Shown here: positions 28,128 to 36,589 of the stretch, one piece after another
Numbering within the stretch: the stretch's first letter is position 1
Layout of the letters: each line of letters begins with the position of its first letter
Source: Moraxella osloensis
GTDB taxonomy: Bacteria; Pseudomonadota; Gammaproteobacteria; Pseudomonadales; Moraxellaceae
Direction: 5' to 3'
DNA: 64,000 nucleotides
Assembly: GCF_009867135.1 (NCBI RefSeq)
Contig: NZ_CP047226.1
Span: 124,001 to 188,000 of the forward strand
Translations under genes and position numbers: made by a program
The notes under the pieces: model-generated
Told to the model about the DNA's origin: nothing
Database searches by the model: none
The model's input: the letters and a program-made list of their open reading frames with translations, nothing else

Positions 28128-28778
28128 ATGACACCCGTAGATATTATTACTAGTAAAGAAATGAGCGATATTGCACAAATTGTCAAACTTCATGATATTG
28201 ATGTCCCCTTAGTCGCTGTGTATTGCGGCTCTCGCAAAGGCAATGACCCTGTCTATGTCCAATCGGCGCATGAACTGGGCAGGGCATTGGTTGAAGCAGG
28301 ATTAGGTCTGGTGTATGGCGGTGCGGTGATTGGCTGTATGGGCGCGGTTGCCGATGGTGTAATTGAAAAAAACGGCATTGCCGTGGGTGTGATTCCTGAA
28401 TTTATGATGGATCGAGAAGTGGTGCATGGCGGGCTGACGCGTTTGCATTTGACCGATACCATGCATACCCGTAAAGCCATCATGGCAGAGTATGCCAGTG
28501 CCTTTATCACCTTGCCAGGTGGGCTTGGCACCCTTGAGGAAATCATGGAAATTGCCACTTGGCGACAGCTATATCAACATGAAAAACCGATGATTATTCT
28601 CAATATCAATGGTTTTTATGACAAATTGGTTGAACATCTACGCTTTACCGCTGAGCAAGGTTTTATGAAACTAGAAGATTTACAGCGATTAATCGTTTGT
28701 AATACTGTCGCAGAAGCCATTGAACTCCTCAAACCGATTGTTAAGATGCCAGACACGCTGAATGTGAATAAAATCTAA
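28128..28778 (+). CDS. LOG-family protein (TIGR00730), nucleotide 5'-monophosphate phosphoribohydrolase
   Basis: The 216-residue Rossmann-fold protein has VYCGSRKGNDPVYVQSAHELG, GLVYGGAVIGCMG and the catalytic-type PGGLGTLEE motif. These define the LOG family, members of which hydrolyse cytokinin- or purine-type nucleoside 5'-monophosphates to base and ribose 5-phosphate. I use the ATG at 28128 because AAAAGG lies 8 nt upstream; a TTG at 28092 is the longer alternative. In bacteria the likely role is nucleotide salvage. It is monocistronic, with a terminator following. Confidence 0.87.
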   Translation: MTPVDIITSKEMSDIAQIVKLHDIDVPLVAVYCGSRKGNDPVYVQSAHELGRALVEAGLGLVYGGAVIGCMGAVADGVIEKNGIAVGVIPEFMMDREVVHGGLTRLHLTDTMHTRKAIMAEYASAFITLPGGLGTLEEIMEIATWRQLYQHEKPMIILNINGFYDKLVEHLRFTAEQGFMKLEDLQRLIVCNTVAEAIELLKPIVKMPDTLNVNKI

Positions 28779-28791
28779 CCCTGTGAGTAGC

Positions 28792-28823
28792 AAAAAAAAG
28801 ACCTTAGTTAAAGGTCTTTTTTT
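28792..28823 (+). terminator. Terminator after the LOG gene
   Basis: AAAAAGACCTT and AAGGTCTTTTT form an 11-bp stem with a short loop; flanking A and T runs would also stop transcription from the minus strand. Confidence 0.85.
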
Positions 28824-28860
28824 GTATCCCGTTTTTGTATCTTTTTTTTATCAATGTTAT

Positions 28861-30288
28861 CTAGTCGAAAATCTTACCACGATTCATAATCCCATTGGGG
28901 TCAAACACTTGCTTGATGGCGCGTAAATAATCAATTTCCTCATCAGGACGGGTGTAATTAAGATACGGCTTTTTGGTCATACCCACGCCATGCTCGGCTG
29001 AGATAGAGCCGTTGTATTTTTGCACCGTTTCAAACACGTACTTGTTGACCACTTGGCATTTTTCAAAAAATTCATCTTTGCTAAGGTTTTCTGGTTTTAA
29101 AATATTTAAGTGTAAATTACCATCACCGATATGCCCAAACCAGCACACTTGAAAATCCGGATAGTTTTGGCTAACAATGGCATCGATATCCGCGATAAAC
29201 TCTGGCACGCGGCTGATGAGCACGGAGATGTCATTTTTGTACGGGGTAAATACCGAGATGGTTTCAGAGATATACTCGCGCAGTTTCCATAGCTCTTGGG
29301 CTTGGTGAATCGATTGGCTCATCACCCCATCAAGCACCCAGCCTTCGCTCATACAGTCTTCAAAAATCTGCATCGCCATGTCCATAATCGGCTCATAGGG
29401 CGCTTCAAATTCGAGTAGTGCATAAAACGGCGCATCGGTTTCAAACGGTTTTTGCACATGCCCTGTGGCAAGTAATTTATCAACGGCGACATCATCAAAA
29501 AATTCAAACGCGGTCAAATCCATTTTGCTTTGAAAGGCTGACAAGATTTGCATGATATTGGTAAACTCTGGTACGCCAAGCACCATGACGGTTAGGTTCT
29601 TGGGCTGACGCTCTAGCTTGACTTGCACTTCAGTGACAATGCCTAAGGTGCCTTCTGCCCCGATAAACAAATGACGCAAGTCATAACCGGTGGCATTTTT
29701 TATCATGCCTTTATTGAGGTGCAAAATATCGCCTTTACCTGTCACCACCGTAAGACCTAATATCCAGTTGCGGGTCATGCCGTATTTGATGACTTTGATA
29801 CCGCCGGCATTGGTGCCAATATTGCCGCCAAGCTGGCTTGAACCGGCTGACGCAAAGTCCACCGGATAGTATAACCCTTGCTGTTCGGCAAAGTCTTGCA
29901 GCGCTTTGGTGACGATACCCGCCTCCACTTCCACCATACGGTCAGCAGGGTAGAAGCCCAATATTTGGTGCATTTTATCAAGGCTAATAACCACCTCGCC
30001 ATTGGCAGCAACCGCCCCTGCGGATAGACCTGTCCGTCCACCGCTTGGGGTAATGACGATGTTTAGCGCATTACATAGCTTGACGATGGCTTGCACTTGC
30101 TGGGTGGATTTTGGGAAGACAATGGCGCTGGCATTGGGCTCGAAATGCTTGGTCCAATCTTTGCCCCAATAGCCCAAACTGTCCGCATCGGTTTTGATTT
30201 GCTGTTCGTCAAATCCTTGCTGATGTAGTTGTTCAATAAGCGTATTGATAGCGGTCTGATTAGCAGTCATGGCGTGGCTTTTACCCAT
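28861..30288 (-). CDS. FAD-linked D-2-hydroxyglutarate dehydrogenase-type oxidase
   Basis: A 475-residue vanillyl-alcohol-oxidase-fold flavoprotein. The FAD-binding PP-loop region has VITPSGGRTGLSAGAV, and LGGNIGTNAGGIKVIKYG and GTLGIVTEVQ follow. The C-terminal FAD-linked oxidase domain carries WFGHIGDGNLHLN and ISAEHGVGMTKK near its end. Such enzymes oxidise D-2-hydroxyacids, including D-2-hydroxyglutarate and D-lactate or glycolate. It is divergent from serA with 202 bp between them. In pseudomonads D-2-hydroxyglutarate dehydrogenase is known to recycle the D-2-hydroxyglutarate made by SerA, so this pairing argues for that role. An alternative start at 30270 is possible. Confidence 0.85.
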   Translation of the reverse strand: MGKSHAMTANQTAINTLIEQLHQQGFDEQQIKTDADSLGYWGKDWTKHFEPNASAIVFPKSTQQVQAIVKLCNALNIVITPSGGRTGLSAGAVAANGEVVISLDKMHQILGFYPADRMVEVEAGIVTKALQDFAEQQGLYYPVDFASAGSSQLGGNIGTNAGGIKVIKYGMTRNWILGLTVVTGKGDILHLNKGMIKNATGYDLRHLFIGAEGTLGIVTEVQVKLERQPKNLTVMVLGVPEFTNIMQILSAFQSKMDLTAFEFFDDVAVDKLLATGHVQKPFETDAPFYALLEFEAPYEPIMDMAMQIFEDCMSEGWVLDGVMSQSIHQAQELWKLREYISETISVFTPYKNDISVLISRVPEFIADIDAIVSQNYPDFQVCWFGHIGDGNLHLNILKPENLSKDEFFEKCQVVNKYVFETVQKYNGSISAEHGVGMTKKPYLNYTRPDEEIDYLRAIKQVFDPNGIMNRGKIFD

Positions 30289-30490
30289 ATTTTTATATAG
30301 ATTGAAAAGGTTTTTGAGGCTCTATCATAGCATAACTAACGGCATAAATTTTGACAAAAACACTGGCGATTGATGAAGAATTTTTTACCCATGAGACAAA
30401 AAAATCATGCCATCTTGCTGGAATTTCACCACAAAAAACCCAGTAAGTGTGATAGGATAATTGACTAAAAATACTGACTAGGGGTTTGTT

Positions 30491-31723
30491 ATGGCACAAA
30501 ATCTATCACTTGAGAAAGACAAAATCCGCTTTTTGATGCTTGAAGGCTTGCATGACAATGCTTTTAAAGTGCTGTCAGAGGCGGGCTATCACAATGTTGA
30601 GAATATCAAAACCGCCTTAGACCCCGAAGAGCTTATCGAAAAAATCAAAGACGCCCATTTTGTCGGTATTCGGTCTCGCACCCATTTGACCCGCGATATT
30701 TTAGAAAAAGCCGAAAAGCTCATCGCCATTGGCTGTTTTTGTATTGGTACCAACCAAGTGGACTTAGAAGCTGCCCGTGAGCTGGGTATCCCTGTCTTTA
30801 ACGCCCCTTATTCTAACACCCGCTCTGTGGCGGAATTGGTACTTGCCGAAATCATCATGCTGATGCGCGGTATTCCTGAAAAAAACGCAGTGGTACATCG
30901 TGGCGGCTGGAACAAATCTGCCAAAGACAGCTATGAAGTGCGCGGCAAAACTTTGGGTATCGTGGGTTATGGCTCTATTGGTACTCAGTTATCAGTACTT
31001 GCTGAAAGCCTTGGGATGAAAGTCATCTATCATGATGTGGTCACCAAATTGCCATTGGGCAACGCCACCCAAGTGGGAAGTCTAGAAGAACTGCTTGGTA
31101 AAGCCGATGTGGTCACCTTGCATGTACCAGATTTGCCAAGCACGCGTAATATGATTACCGCCACAGAATTGGCTGCCATGAAGCCAGGCGCGCATCTTAT
31201 TAATGCGGCGCGTGGCAAATGTGTGGATATTGATGCGCTAGCAGCAGCCTTACAAAGCGGTCATATCTTGGGCGCGGCGATTGACGTATTCCCCAAAGAG
31301 CCAAAATCAGCGGATGACGAATTTGAATCACCGCTGCGCGCTTTTGATAATGTGATTTTGACACCGCATATCGGTGGCTCAACCCAAGAAGCCCAAGCCA
31401 ATATCGGTCTTGAAGTGGCAGAAAAATTCGTGCGTTACTCTGATATGGGTGATACTGCAACGTCTGTGAACTTCCCAAATGTTAGTATGCCGCAAAAAGA
31501 AGGCACGCATCGTTTGCTACATATCCACAAAAACGTGCCTGGCGTGTTGTCACAAATTAACAAATCCTTTGCCGATGCCAATATCAATATCTTTGCGCAA
31601 AGTCTGATGACCGAAGAAGATGTGGGCTATTTGGTGATGGATGTGGGTAGCGGCGATTCTGCGCAAGCGGTTGAAGCACTCAAAAATATCCCAGAAACCA
31701 TTCGCGTGCGGGTGTTGTTTTAA
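30491..31723 (+). CDS. serA: D-3-phosphoglycerate dehydrogenase
   Basis: First enzyme of serine synthesis, NAD-dependent, 410 aa like the E. coli-type short SerA. It shows the substrate domain FVGIRSRTHLTR, the NAD-binding GIVGYGSIGTQLSVLAE, the NAARGKCVDIDAL loop and the catalytic His in ILTPHIGGST. The C-terminal ACT domain (HKNVPGVLSQINKSFADANINI) gives serine feedback inhibition. GGGG lies about 8 nt before the ATG. The family also reduces 2-oxoglutarate to D-2-hydroxyglutarate, linking it to the divergent flavoprotein gene. Confidence 0.96.
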   Translation: MAQNLSLEKDKIRFLMLEGLHDNAFKVLSEAGYHNVENIKTALDPEELIEKIKDAHFVGIRSRTHLTRDILEKAEKLIAIGCFCIGTNQVDLEAARELGIPVFNAPYSNTRSVAELVLAEIIMLMRGIPEKNAVVHRGGWNKSAKDSYEVRGKTLGIVGYGSIGTQLSVLAESLGMKVIYHDVVTKLPLGNATQVGSLEELLGKADVVTLHVPDLPSTRNMITATELAAMKPGAHLINAARGKCVDIDALAAALQSGHILGAAIDVFPKEPKSADDEFESPLRAFDNVILTPHIGGSTQEAQANIGLEVAEKFVRYSDMGDTATSVNFPNVSMPQKEGTHRLLHIHKNVPGVLSQINKSFADANINIFAQSLMTEEDVGYLVMDVGSGDSAQAVEALKNIPETIRVRVLF

Positions 31724-31740
31724 TTTTAGATTTGAATGGA

Positions 31741-31769
31741 AAAACCAACTTTGATAAGTTGGTTTTTTA
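31741..31769. terminator. Bidirectional terminator (serA / SWIM gene)
   Basis: AAAAACCAACTT and AAGTTGGTTTTT form a 12-bp stem around TGAT, between convergent genes. Confidence 0.88.
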
Positions 31770-31770
31770 T

Positions 31771-33648
31771 TTACCAGTTGATTTTACTAAGCTCATCAAG
31801 TAAAGCAGGTTTCTTAGGTTTACTGCTAAAACGCAGTTGCCAGGCTTCTACCAATTGTTTAAATGGCATCTTATCGTCTGGCAGTAAAGCAATAATGGTT
31901 TGGATATAGCGCGCAAGCTCGGCATACTCTGAGCGACTGGCGACTTTTTCAATGCGGTTTTTTAATTGACCAATGAAAGTTTTAATCAACCAGTCTTTAT
32001 CTGCATCCATCAATATATCATGGTAATCAAACAATAATTTATCAATGGGATATTTTTTAGTAAGCGCAATTAAAGCGGTTTGTTCATTTTCTATGGCGTA
32101 AAAAGCTGCTAGTTGAGTAATTCTAGCATCACCACGACGCCATAAGTCATCTGTTGCTGGTAAGTCACGAATTAGTTTTGCTTGCGCTTGTTTTTTTGCC
32201 AACTCCCACTCATCTAGGCTAAATGTGGCTTTCCATGCCAAAAAGCTATGTTTATCAAAGTTACCATATCTAAAGGCACTTTCAAAATGGTGCTTGCGAT
32301 AAATGGCCGTTGTATCGATATCGGTAGGGTATTGTTGCGCAATTGCTAGTAGTTGTTCCTCCCAATAATAGATAATGCCTGGATAGTTTTGCTGTTTAGC
32401 CAGTGCAATCCCTTCATTGATTAACGTAATGGCTTGTGTTACTTGGCCATGCTCTAAACACTCTTTAACAAATAACAGGCGAATATCTTTAAACCCTTTA
32501 AAATTATTTAGGGTATAGTAATATTCTTGTTTTTTATTTAAATACTTTAATAATCCAAGCTTTAACGCCACCAGTCTTGGTACGCTATATTCGGCACCAT
32601 TGCGTTTGGTTTGGCGATTAATTCCTTTTTCTAGCCATGTCAAGGCCGTATCATACTTGTGTTGAACAATCAAAAAGTCGAACCACAAGCGCTGTAACAT
32701 TAGAAAATTGTCTGTGGCATGTTGAGCCCAATCTTCAAAAAAAGTTTCTAGATTGGTAAAGGTATGAGCCGTTATCTGGTGGTGTTCAGGCAATTGATAG
32801 TGCGTAAAATGCTGTTCTAAGCCCATATAACCATAATCATTATGGTTAAACAAAAGTTTACCAAATAGTTGTAAAGCTGGATATAATAACTCAGCAATAT
32901 CTGACTCATCGACAACTTCACCCACACTATCAATAATTTGATTCACCCAGTAAATACAAGCCTCAAGTTGAAATTTTGGCGCATAAACAAATTTTTCTAG
33001 TAATTGAGTAAAAGGTTGGGTCTTTTCATTCCAATCATATTCATAATAGTATTCGTAATAACTGTCTTCATCAAAGTCATCTAAATCTAAAATACTATCA
33101 ATACGCTGATAAATGGTTTTTAAGATTTCTTGGTCACTGATAACGCTGTCATTGCTATCTGGTGAATTTTCTGCGCTGCAAAAGAAGGTGTTAGGTTGAT
33201 TAGACAATTGACTCACCCAAAAAATCCAATCTTGCGCTATTTCTGGCTGTTGATTGACGAGCGTGAGAATAAATTCACGCAACTGTTCGGCATTAAATTG
33301 TTGTAATTGTTGAACCAGCGGTTCAGAGGTATCGTGAATGGTGATAGTTTTTAGGTTAAATTTATCGGGAGATAAAGTGCGAAGTTGGTATAGCGCGGCA
33401 ACCATATGCTTACAATCATCATCATAGTCGCAATTACAGCGCATAGACTGGATATCGATGTCGCTATTAAGGGTCACATTAATAGATAGCTTGACCTTAT
33501 AATGCGACTGGTAAGAACCTTTGACGTTAACTGACCAACTATGATCGTTTTCTTGAATAAACTTACCCACATAATGGTTATCAAAATAATTTTTCCCACG
33601 CTGTAAAATGGTTGGTGAAAAGTAGGATTCAAATTGGGATAGTTTCAT
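31771..33648 (-). CDS. SWIM zinc-finger domain protein
   Basis: A 625-residue protein with one SWIM zinc finger near residues 72-86, CNCDYDDDCKHMVAALY (C-x-C, spacer, C-x-H). The preceding YFSPTILQRGKNYFDNHYVG is typical of SWIM proteins. The remaining 500 residues look like alpha-helical repeats and carry no catalytic motif. In related organisms SWIM domains are often attached to SNF2 helicases, but no helicase is here. A DNA- or protein-binding role is plausible; function unknown. It follows ettA on the same strand, with a terminator between. Confidence 0.82.
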   Translation of the reverse strand: MKLSQFESYFSPTILQRGKNYFDNHYVGKFIQENDHSWSVNVKGSYQSHYKVKLSINVTLNSDIDIQSMRCNCDYDDDCKHMVAALYQLRTLSPDKFNLKTITIHDTSEPLVQQLQQFNAEQLREFILTLVNQQPEIAQDWIFWVSQLSNQPNTFFCSAENSPDSNDSVISDQEILKTIYQRIDSILDLDDFDEDSYYEYYYEYDWNEKTQPFTQLLEKFVYAPKFQLEACIYWVNQIIDSVGEVVDESDIAELLYPALQLFGKLLFNHNDYGYMGLEQHFTHYQLPEHHQITAHTFTNLETFFEDWAQHATDNFLMLQRLWFDFLIVQHKYDTALTWLEKGINRQTKRNGAEYSVPRLVALKLGLLKYLNKKQEYYYTLNNFKGFKDIRLLFVKECLEHGQVTQAITLINEGIALAKQQNYPGIIYYWEEQLLAIAQQYPTDIDTTAIYRKHHFESAFRYGNFDKHSFLAWKATFSLDEWELAKKQAQAKLIRDLPATDDLWRRGDARITQLAAFYAIENEQTALIALTKKYPIDKLLFDYHDILMDADKDWLIKTFIGQLKNRIEKVASRSEYAELARYIQTIIALLPDDKMPFKQLVEAWQLRFSSKPKKPALLDELSKINW

Positions 33649-33686
33649 GAGATTTTGCCTTTTAAGGCTTAAAAATGGCTAGTCAA

Positions 33687-33716
33687 TAAAAATCCCATTG
33701 TAAATAAAATGGGATT
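33687..33716 (-). terminator. ettA terminator
   Basis: On the minus strand, AATCCCATT and AATGGGATT form a 9-bp stem followed by TTTATT. Confidence 0.75.
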
Positions 33717-33732
33717 CTTTACTCAATTAAAA

Positions 33733-35394
33733 TTACTTCGCAATCTTTTTATATTTCATACGTTTTGGCTCGGCATCCGCGCCCAATTGTTTTTTGCGAT
33801 ATGTTTCAAACTCTGAGTAGTTACCATCAAACCAAATCGGCCCTTCATCCTCAAACGCCAAAATATGCGTGGCAATACGGTCTAAGAACCAGCGGTCATG
33901 CGACACCACCATCACCGTACCAGGGAACACTTCCACCGCATCTTCAAGCGCGCGCAACGTCTCGACATCAAGGTCATTCGATGGCTCATCGAGTAACAGC
34001 ACGTTTGCCCCTTGTTTTAAGGTTTTAGCAAGTTGCAGACGGTTACGCTCACCACCCGACAGGCTACCGACCAGTTTTTGTTGGTCTTGACCTTTAAAGT
34101 TAAAGCGTCCGATATAGGCACGGCTAGGCGTGGTGTACTCTCCCACAGTAATCATATCAAGACCGTCGGAGACTTCTTCCCACACGGTTTTTTTGTCGTC
34201 CAGCTCATCGCGTACCTGTCCGACATACGCCACTTTTACCGATTCACCGACTTCAACTGTGCCCGTGTCTGGCTTGTCTTTACCCGTAATCATGTTGAAC
34301 AAGGTCGTTTTACCTGCACCATTGGGTCCGATAATCCCCACAATCGCCATCGGTGGCACAGTGAAAGATAGGTTTTCGTATAGCAAACGGTCACCAAATG
34401 ATTTTGAGATATTGTTGACTTCAATAACTTTGTTGCCCAAACGCGACCCTGGTGGAATGTAGATTTCGGCGGTTTCGTTACGCTGTTGGAACTCTTTGGA
34501 GTTCAACTCTTCAAAGCGTTGCAAGCGTGATTTGGATTTGGCTTGTTGACCTTTTTGGTTTTTACGCACCCATTCAAGCTCTTGTTTCAGCGCTTTGGCA
34601 AAGGCTTCTTCTTGTTTTTGCTCTTGCTCTAGGCGTTTATTTTTTTGCTCAAGCCATTCGGTGTAGTTACCTTGGTAAGGGTAACCATAGCCACGGTCAA
34701 GCTCCAAAATCCACTCAGCAACATTGTCAAGGAAATAGCGGTCATGGGTAATCGCCACGATGGTGCCGCTATAATCTTTTAAGAAATGCTCCAGCCAAGC
34801 GACTGATTCGGCATCCAAGTGGTTGGTCGGTTCGTCGAGTAGCAGCATATCAGGTTTGGATAGCAATAGACGGCACAGGGCGACGCGGCGTTTTTCACCA
34901 CCCGATAATTTGCTCACGTCGGCATCCCACGCGGGTAGGCGCAGCGCATCGGCGGCTTTTTCTAACTGGTTGTTGAGGTTATGAGCATCCCACGCTTGGA
35001 TGATGTCTTCCATCTTACCTTGCTCGGCGGCAAGTTTGTCAAAGTCGGCATCGGGTAGGGCATATTCACCGTAAATTTCATCAAGGCGCGCCAATGCGTC
35101 TAGGGCTTCACGCACACCGTCTTCCACGTTGCCGCGCACGTCTTTGGCAGGGTCTAACTGCGGTTCTTGGGCAAGGTAGCCAATCTTGATACCTGCTTGC
35201 GCACGCGCTTCACCGTTATACTCGGTGTCCACGCCTGCCATGATTTTAAGCAAGGTTGATTTACCGGCGCCGTTGAGACCCAGCACACCGATTTTTGCAC
35301 CGGGGAAAAAAGACAGGCTGATGTCTTTTAGGATTTCCCGTTTGGGTGGAACAATTTTTGATACCTTGTTCATGGTATAAATATATTGAGCCAT
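33733..35394 (-). CDS. ettA: Energy-dependent translational throttle protein EttA (ABC-F)
   Basis: Cytoplasmic ribosome-binding ATPase, 553 aa from the chosen start (E. coli EttA 555). Two ABC domains are visible. The first has Walker A GLNGAGKST, signature LSGGEKRR and Walker B LLLDEPTNHLD; the second has GPNGAGKTT, LSGGERNR and LLLDEPSNDLD. A Lys-rich P-site-tRNA-interaction motif linker lies between them. I start at the ATG at 35394 (MAQYIYTM) because AGGA lies 6-9 nt upstream and the usual EttA N-terminus begins there. It gates entry of ribosomes into elongation in response to ADP:ATP ratio. Confidence 0.95.
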   Translation of the reverse strand: MAQYIYTMNKVSKIVPPKREILKDISLSFFPGAKIGVLGLNGAGKSTLLKIMAGVDTEYNGEARAQAGIKIGYLAQEPQLDPAKDVRGNVEDGVREALDALARLDEIYGEYALPDADFDKLAAEQGKMEDIIQAWDAHNLNNQLEKAADALRLPAWDADVSKLSGGEKRRVALCRLLLSKPDMLLLDEPTNHLDAESVAWLEHFLKDYSGTIVAITHDRYFLDNVAEWILELDRGYGYPYQGNYTEWLEQKNKRLEQEQKQEEAFAKALKQELEWVRKNQKGQQAKSKSRLQRFEELNSKEFQQRNETAEIYIPPGSRLGNKVIEVNNISKSFGDRLLYENLSFTVPPMAIVGIIGPNGAGKTTLFNMITGKDKPDTGTVEVGESVKVAYVGQVRDELDDKKTVWEEVSDGLDMITVGEYTTPSRAYIGRFNFKGQDQQKLVGSLSGGERNRLQLAKTLKQGANVLLLDEPSNDLDVETLRALEDAVEVFPGTVMVVSHDRWFLDRIATHILAFEDEGPIWFDGNYSEFETYRKKQLGADAEPKRMKYKKIAK

Positions 35395-35694
35395 GTTTTT
35401 CCTGTTTAAGTTAGCTAATAGCAAGTGAAGGTAAGGCGTATCATCCACGCCAAAAAATTTGAAAAATGGTAAGATTTAACCGCTTATTATCGCATTGTTA
35501 ACAGGGTGGGGCAAGGCAAAAGCCTAGCGAAAAATCATTTGCAAACCCCATACCGAATAGGCAAGAACTTTTACAAGTCATGGACAGTGGTTGTGCTACT
35601 ATCAAACGGCAGATAACCAAGCGACAAATAACCAAGCTAAAAATAACTAGGTCACAGATAGCATACTAGAAAAAAAATACACAAGGAGACAACC

Positions 35695-35979
35695 ATGTCG
35701 GATTTACAATTATCGATTTACCATAACCAGCAGTCCCAGCGTTTTGAAACCACCGTTGACGGCACTACTGCTTACATTAGCTATGTGGATAATGGTGATG
35801 TCATCGTATATGACCATACCATTGTGCCAGACGCGATTGGCGGGCGCGGCATTGCAGGGGAGCTCACCAAGCACGCGCTAGACTATGCCCGCAAGCAAGG
35901 TAAAAAAGTAGTGCCAGCCTGCTCTTACGTGGCAAGCTACCTGCAAAAGCACCCCGAATACAGTGATTTAAAAGCCTAA
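35695..35979 (+). CDS. GNAT-like N-acetyltransferase (YjdJ type)
   Basis: A 94-residue single-domain protein. DGTTAYISYVDNGDVIVYDHTIVP leads to the acetyl-CoA loop GGRGIAGELTKHAL, then VVPACSYVASYLQKHPEY. This is the short GNAT family COG2388, whose members are about 90-100 aa. AAGGAG lies 8-13 nt before the ATG. Substrate unknown. It is monocistronic and ends at a terminator shared with infC. Confidence 0.88.
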   Translation: MSDLQLSIYHNQQSQRFETTVDGTTAYISYVDNGDVIVYDHTIVPDAIGGRGIAGELTKHALDYARKQGKKVVPACSYVASYLQKHPEYSDLKA

Positions 35980-36000
35980 ATTTTTATCAATCGGTCAATA

Positions 36001-36040
36001 CGCCAAAAAAAACCACATAGGTTGATGTGGTTTTTTTATA
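36001..36040. terminator. Bidirectional terminator (GNAT / infC)
   Basis: Stem AAACCACAT with ATGTGGTTT, 6-nt loop, A and T runs on both sides, between convergent genes. Confidence 0.88.
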
Positions 36041-36056
36041 GAGTGGGGTTTGCTGA

Positions 36057-36581
36057 TTATTTTTTCTTGGTAGGTCCAAGTAGCATACCCATTTGGCGAC
36101 CTTCAACTTTTGGTTGTTGCTCAACATTGGCAACATCGGTGGTATCGGCAATGACTTTTTCAAGCTGCTGCAAGCCAATTTGTTGGTGAGCCATCTCACG
36201 ACCACGGAAGCGAATGGTGACTTTGACTTTGTCTTGGTCTTCCAAAAACTCACGGATTTTACGAAGTTTGACTTGATAGTCGGCTTCTTCCGTGCCAGGA
36301 CGCAATTTGATTTCTTTAAGCTGCGTTTGTTTTTGGTTCTTTTTGGCTTCTTTGGCTTTTTGTTTTTGGTCGTACAGATATTTTCTGTAGTCCATCACTT
36401 TGGCAACAGGAGGCTGAGCGTCTGGTACTATCTCGACCAAATCCAACTCAGCATCACGGGCGGCCTGCAAAGCCGTTTTTATATCCACAACACCAACTTG
36501 TTCGCCGTCTTCTTTGACTAAGCGTACCTCTTTGGCACGAATTTCCTCGTTGATGTCTAATCGGTTTGAACTCTTAATAAT
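36057..36581 (-). CDS. infC: Translation initiation factor IF-3, AUU start
   Basis: Binds the 30S subunit and proofreads start-codon selection. The protein includes [47 protein letters not shown] and [13 protein letters not shown], all diagnostic of IF-3. The first in-frame ATG (36488) would remove the essential N-terminal 31 residues. The frame extends to tandem ATT codons at 36576-36581, with TAGGAG 6 nt before the first. IF-3 genes classically start with AUU for autoregulation, so I place the start at 36581 (174 aa); 36578 is equally possible. It lies 8 bp after thrS on the same strand. Confidence 0.93.
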   Translation of the reverse strand: MIKSSNRLDINEEIRAKEVRLVKEDGEQVGVVDIKTALQAARDAELDLVEIVPDAQPPVAKVMDYRKYLYDQKQKAKEAKKNQKQTQLKEIKLRPGTEEADYQVKLRKIREFLEDQDKVKVTIRFRGREMAHQQIGLQQLEKVIADTTDVANVEQQPKVEGRQMGMLLGPTKKK

Positions 36582-36589
36582 ACTTACTC

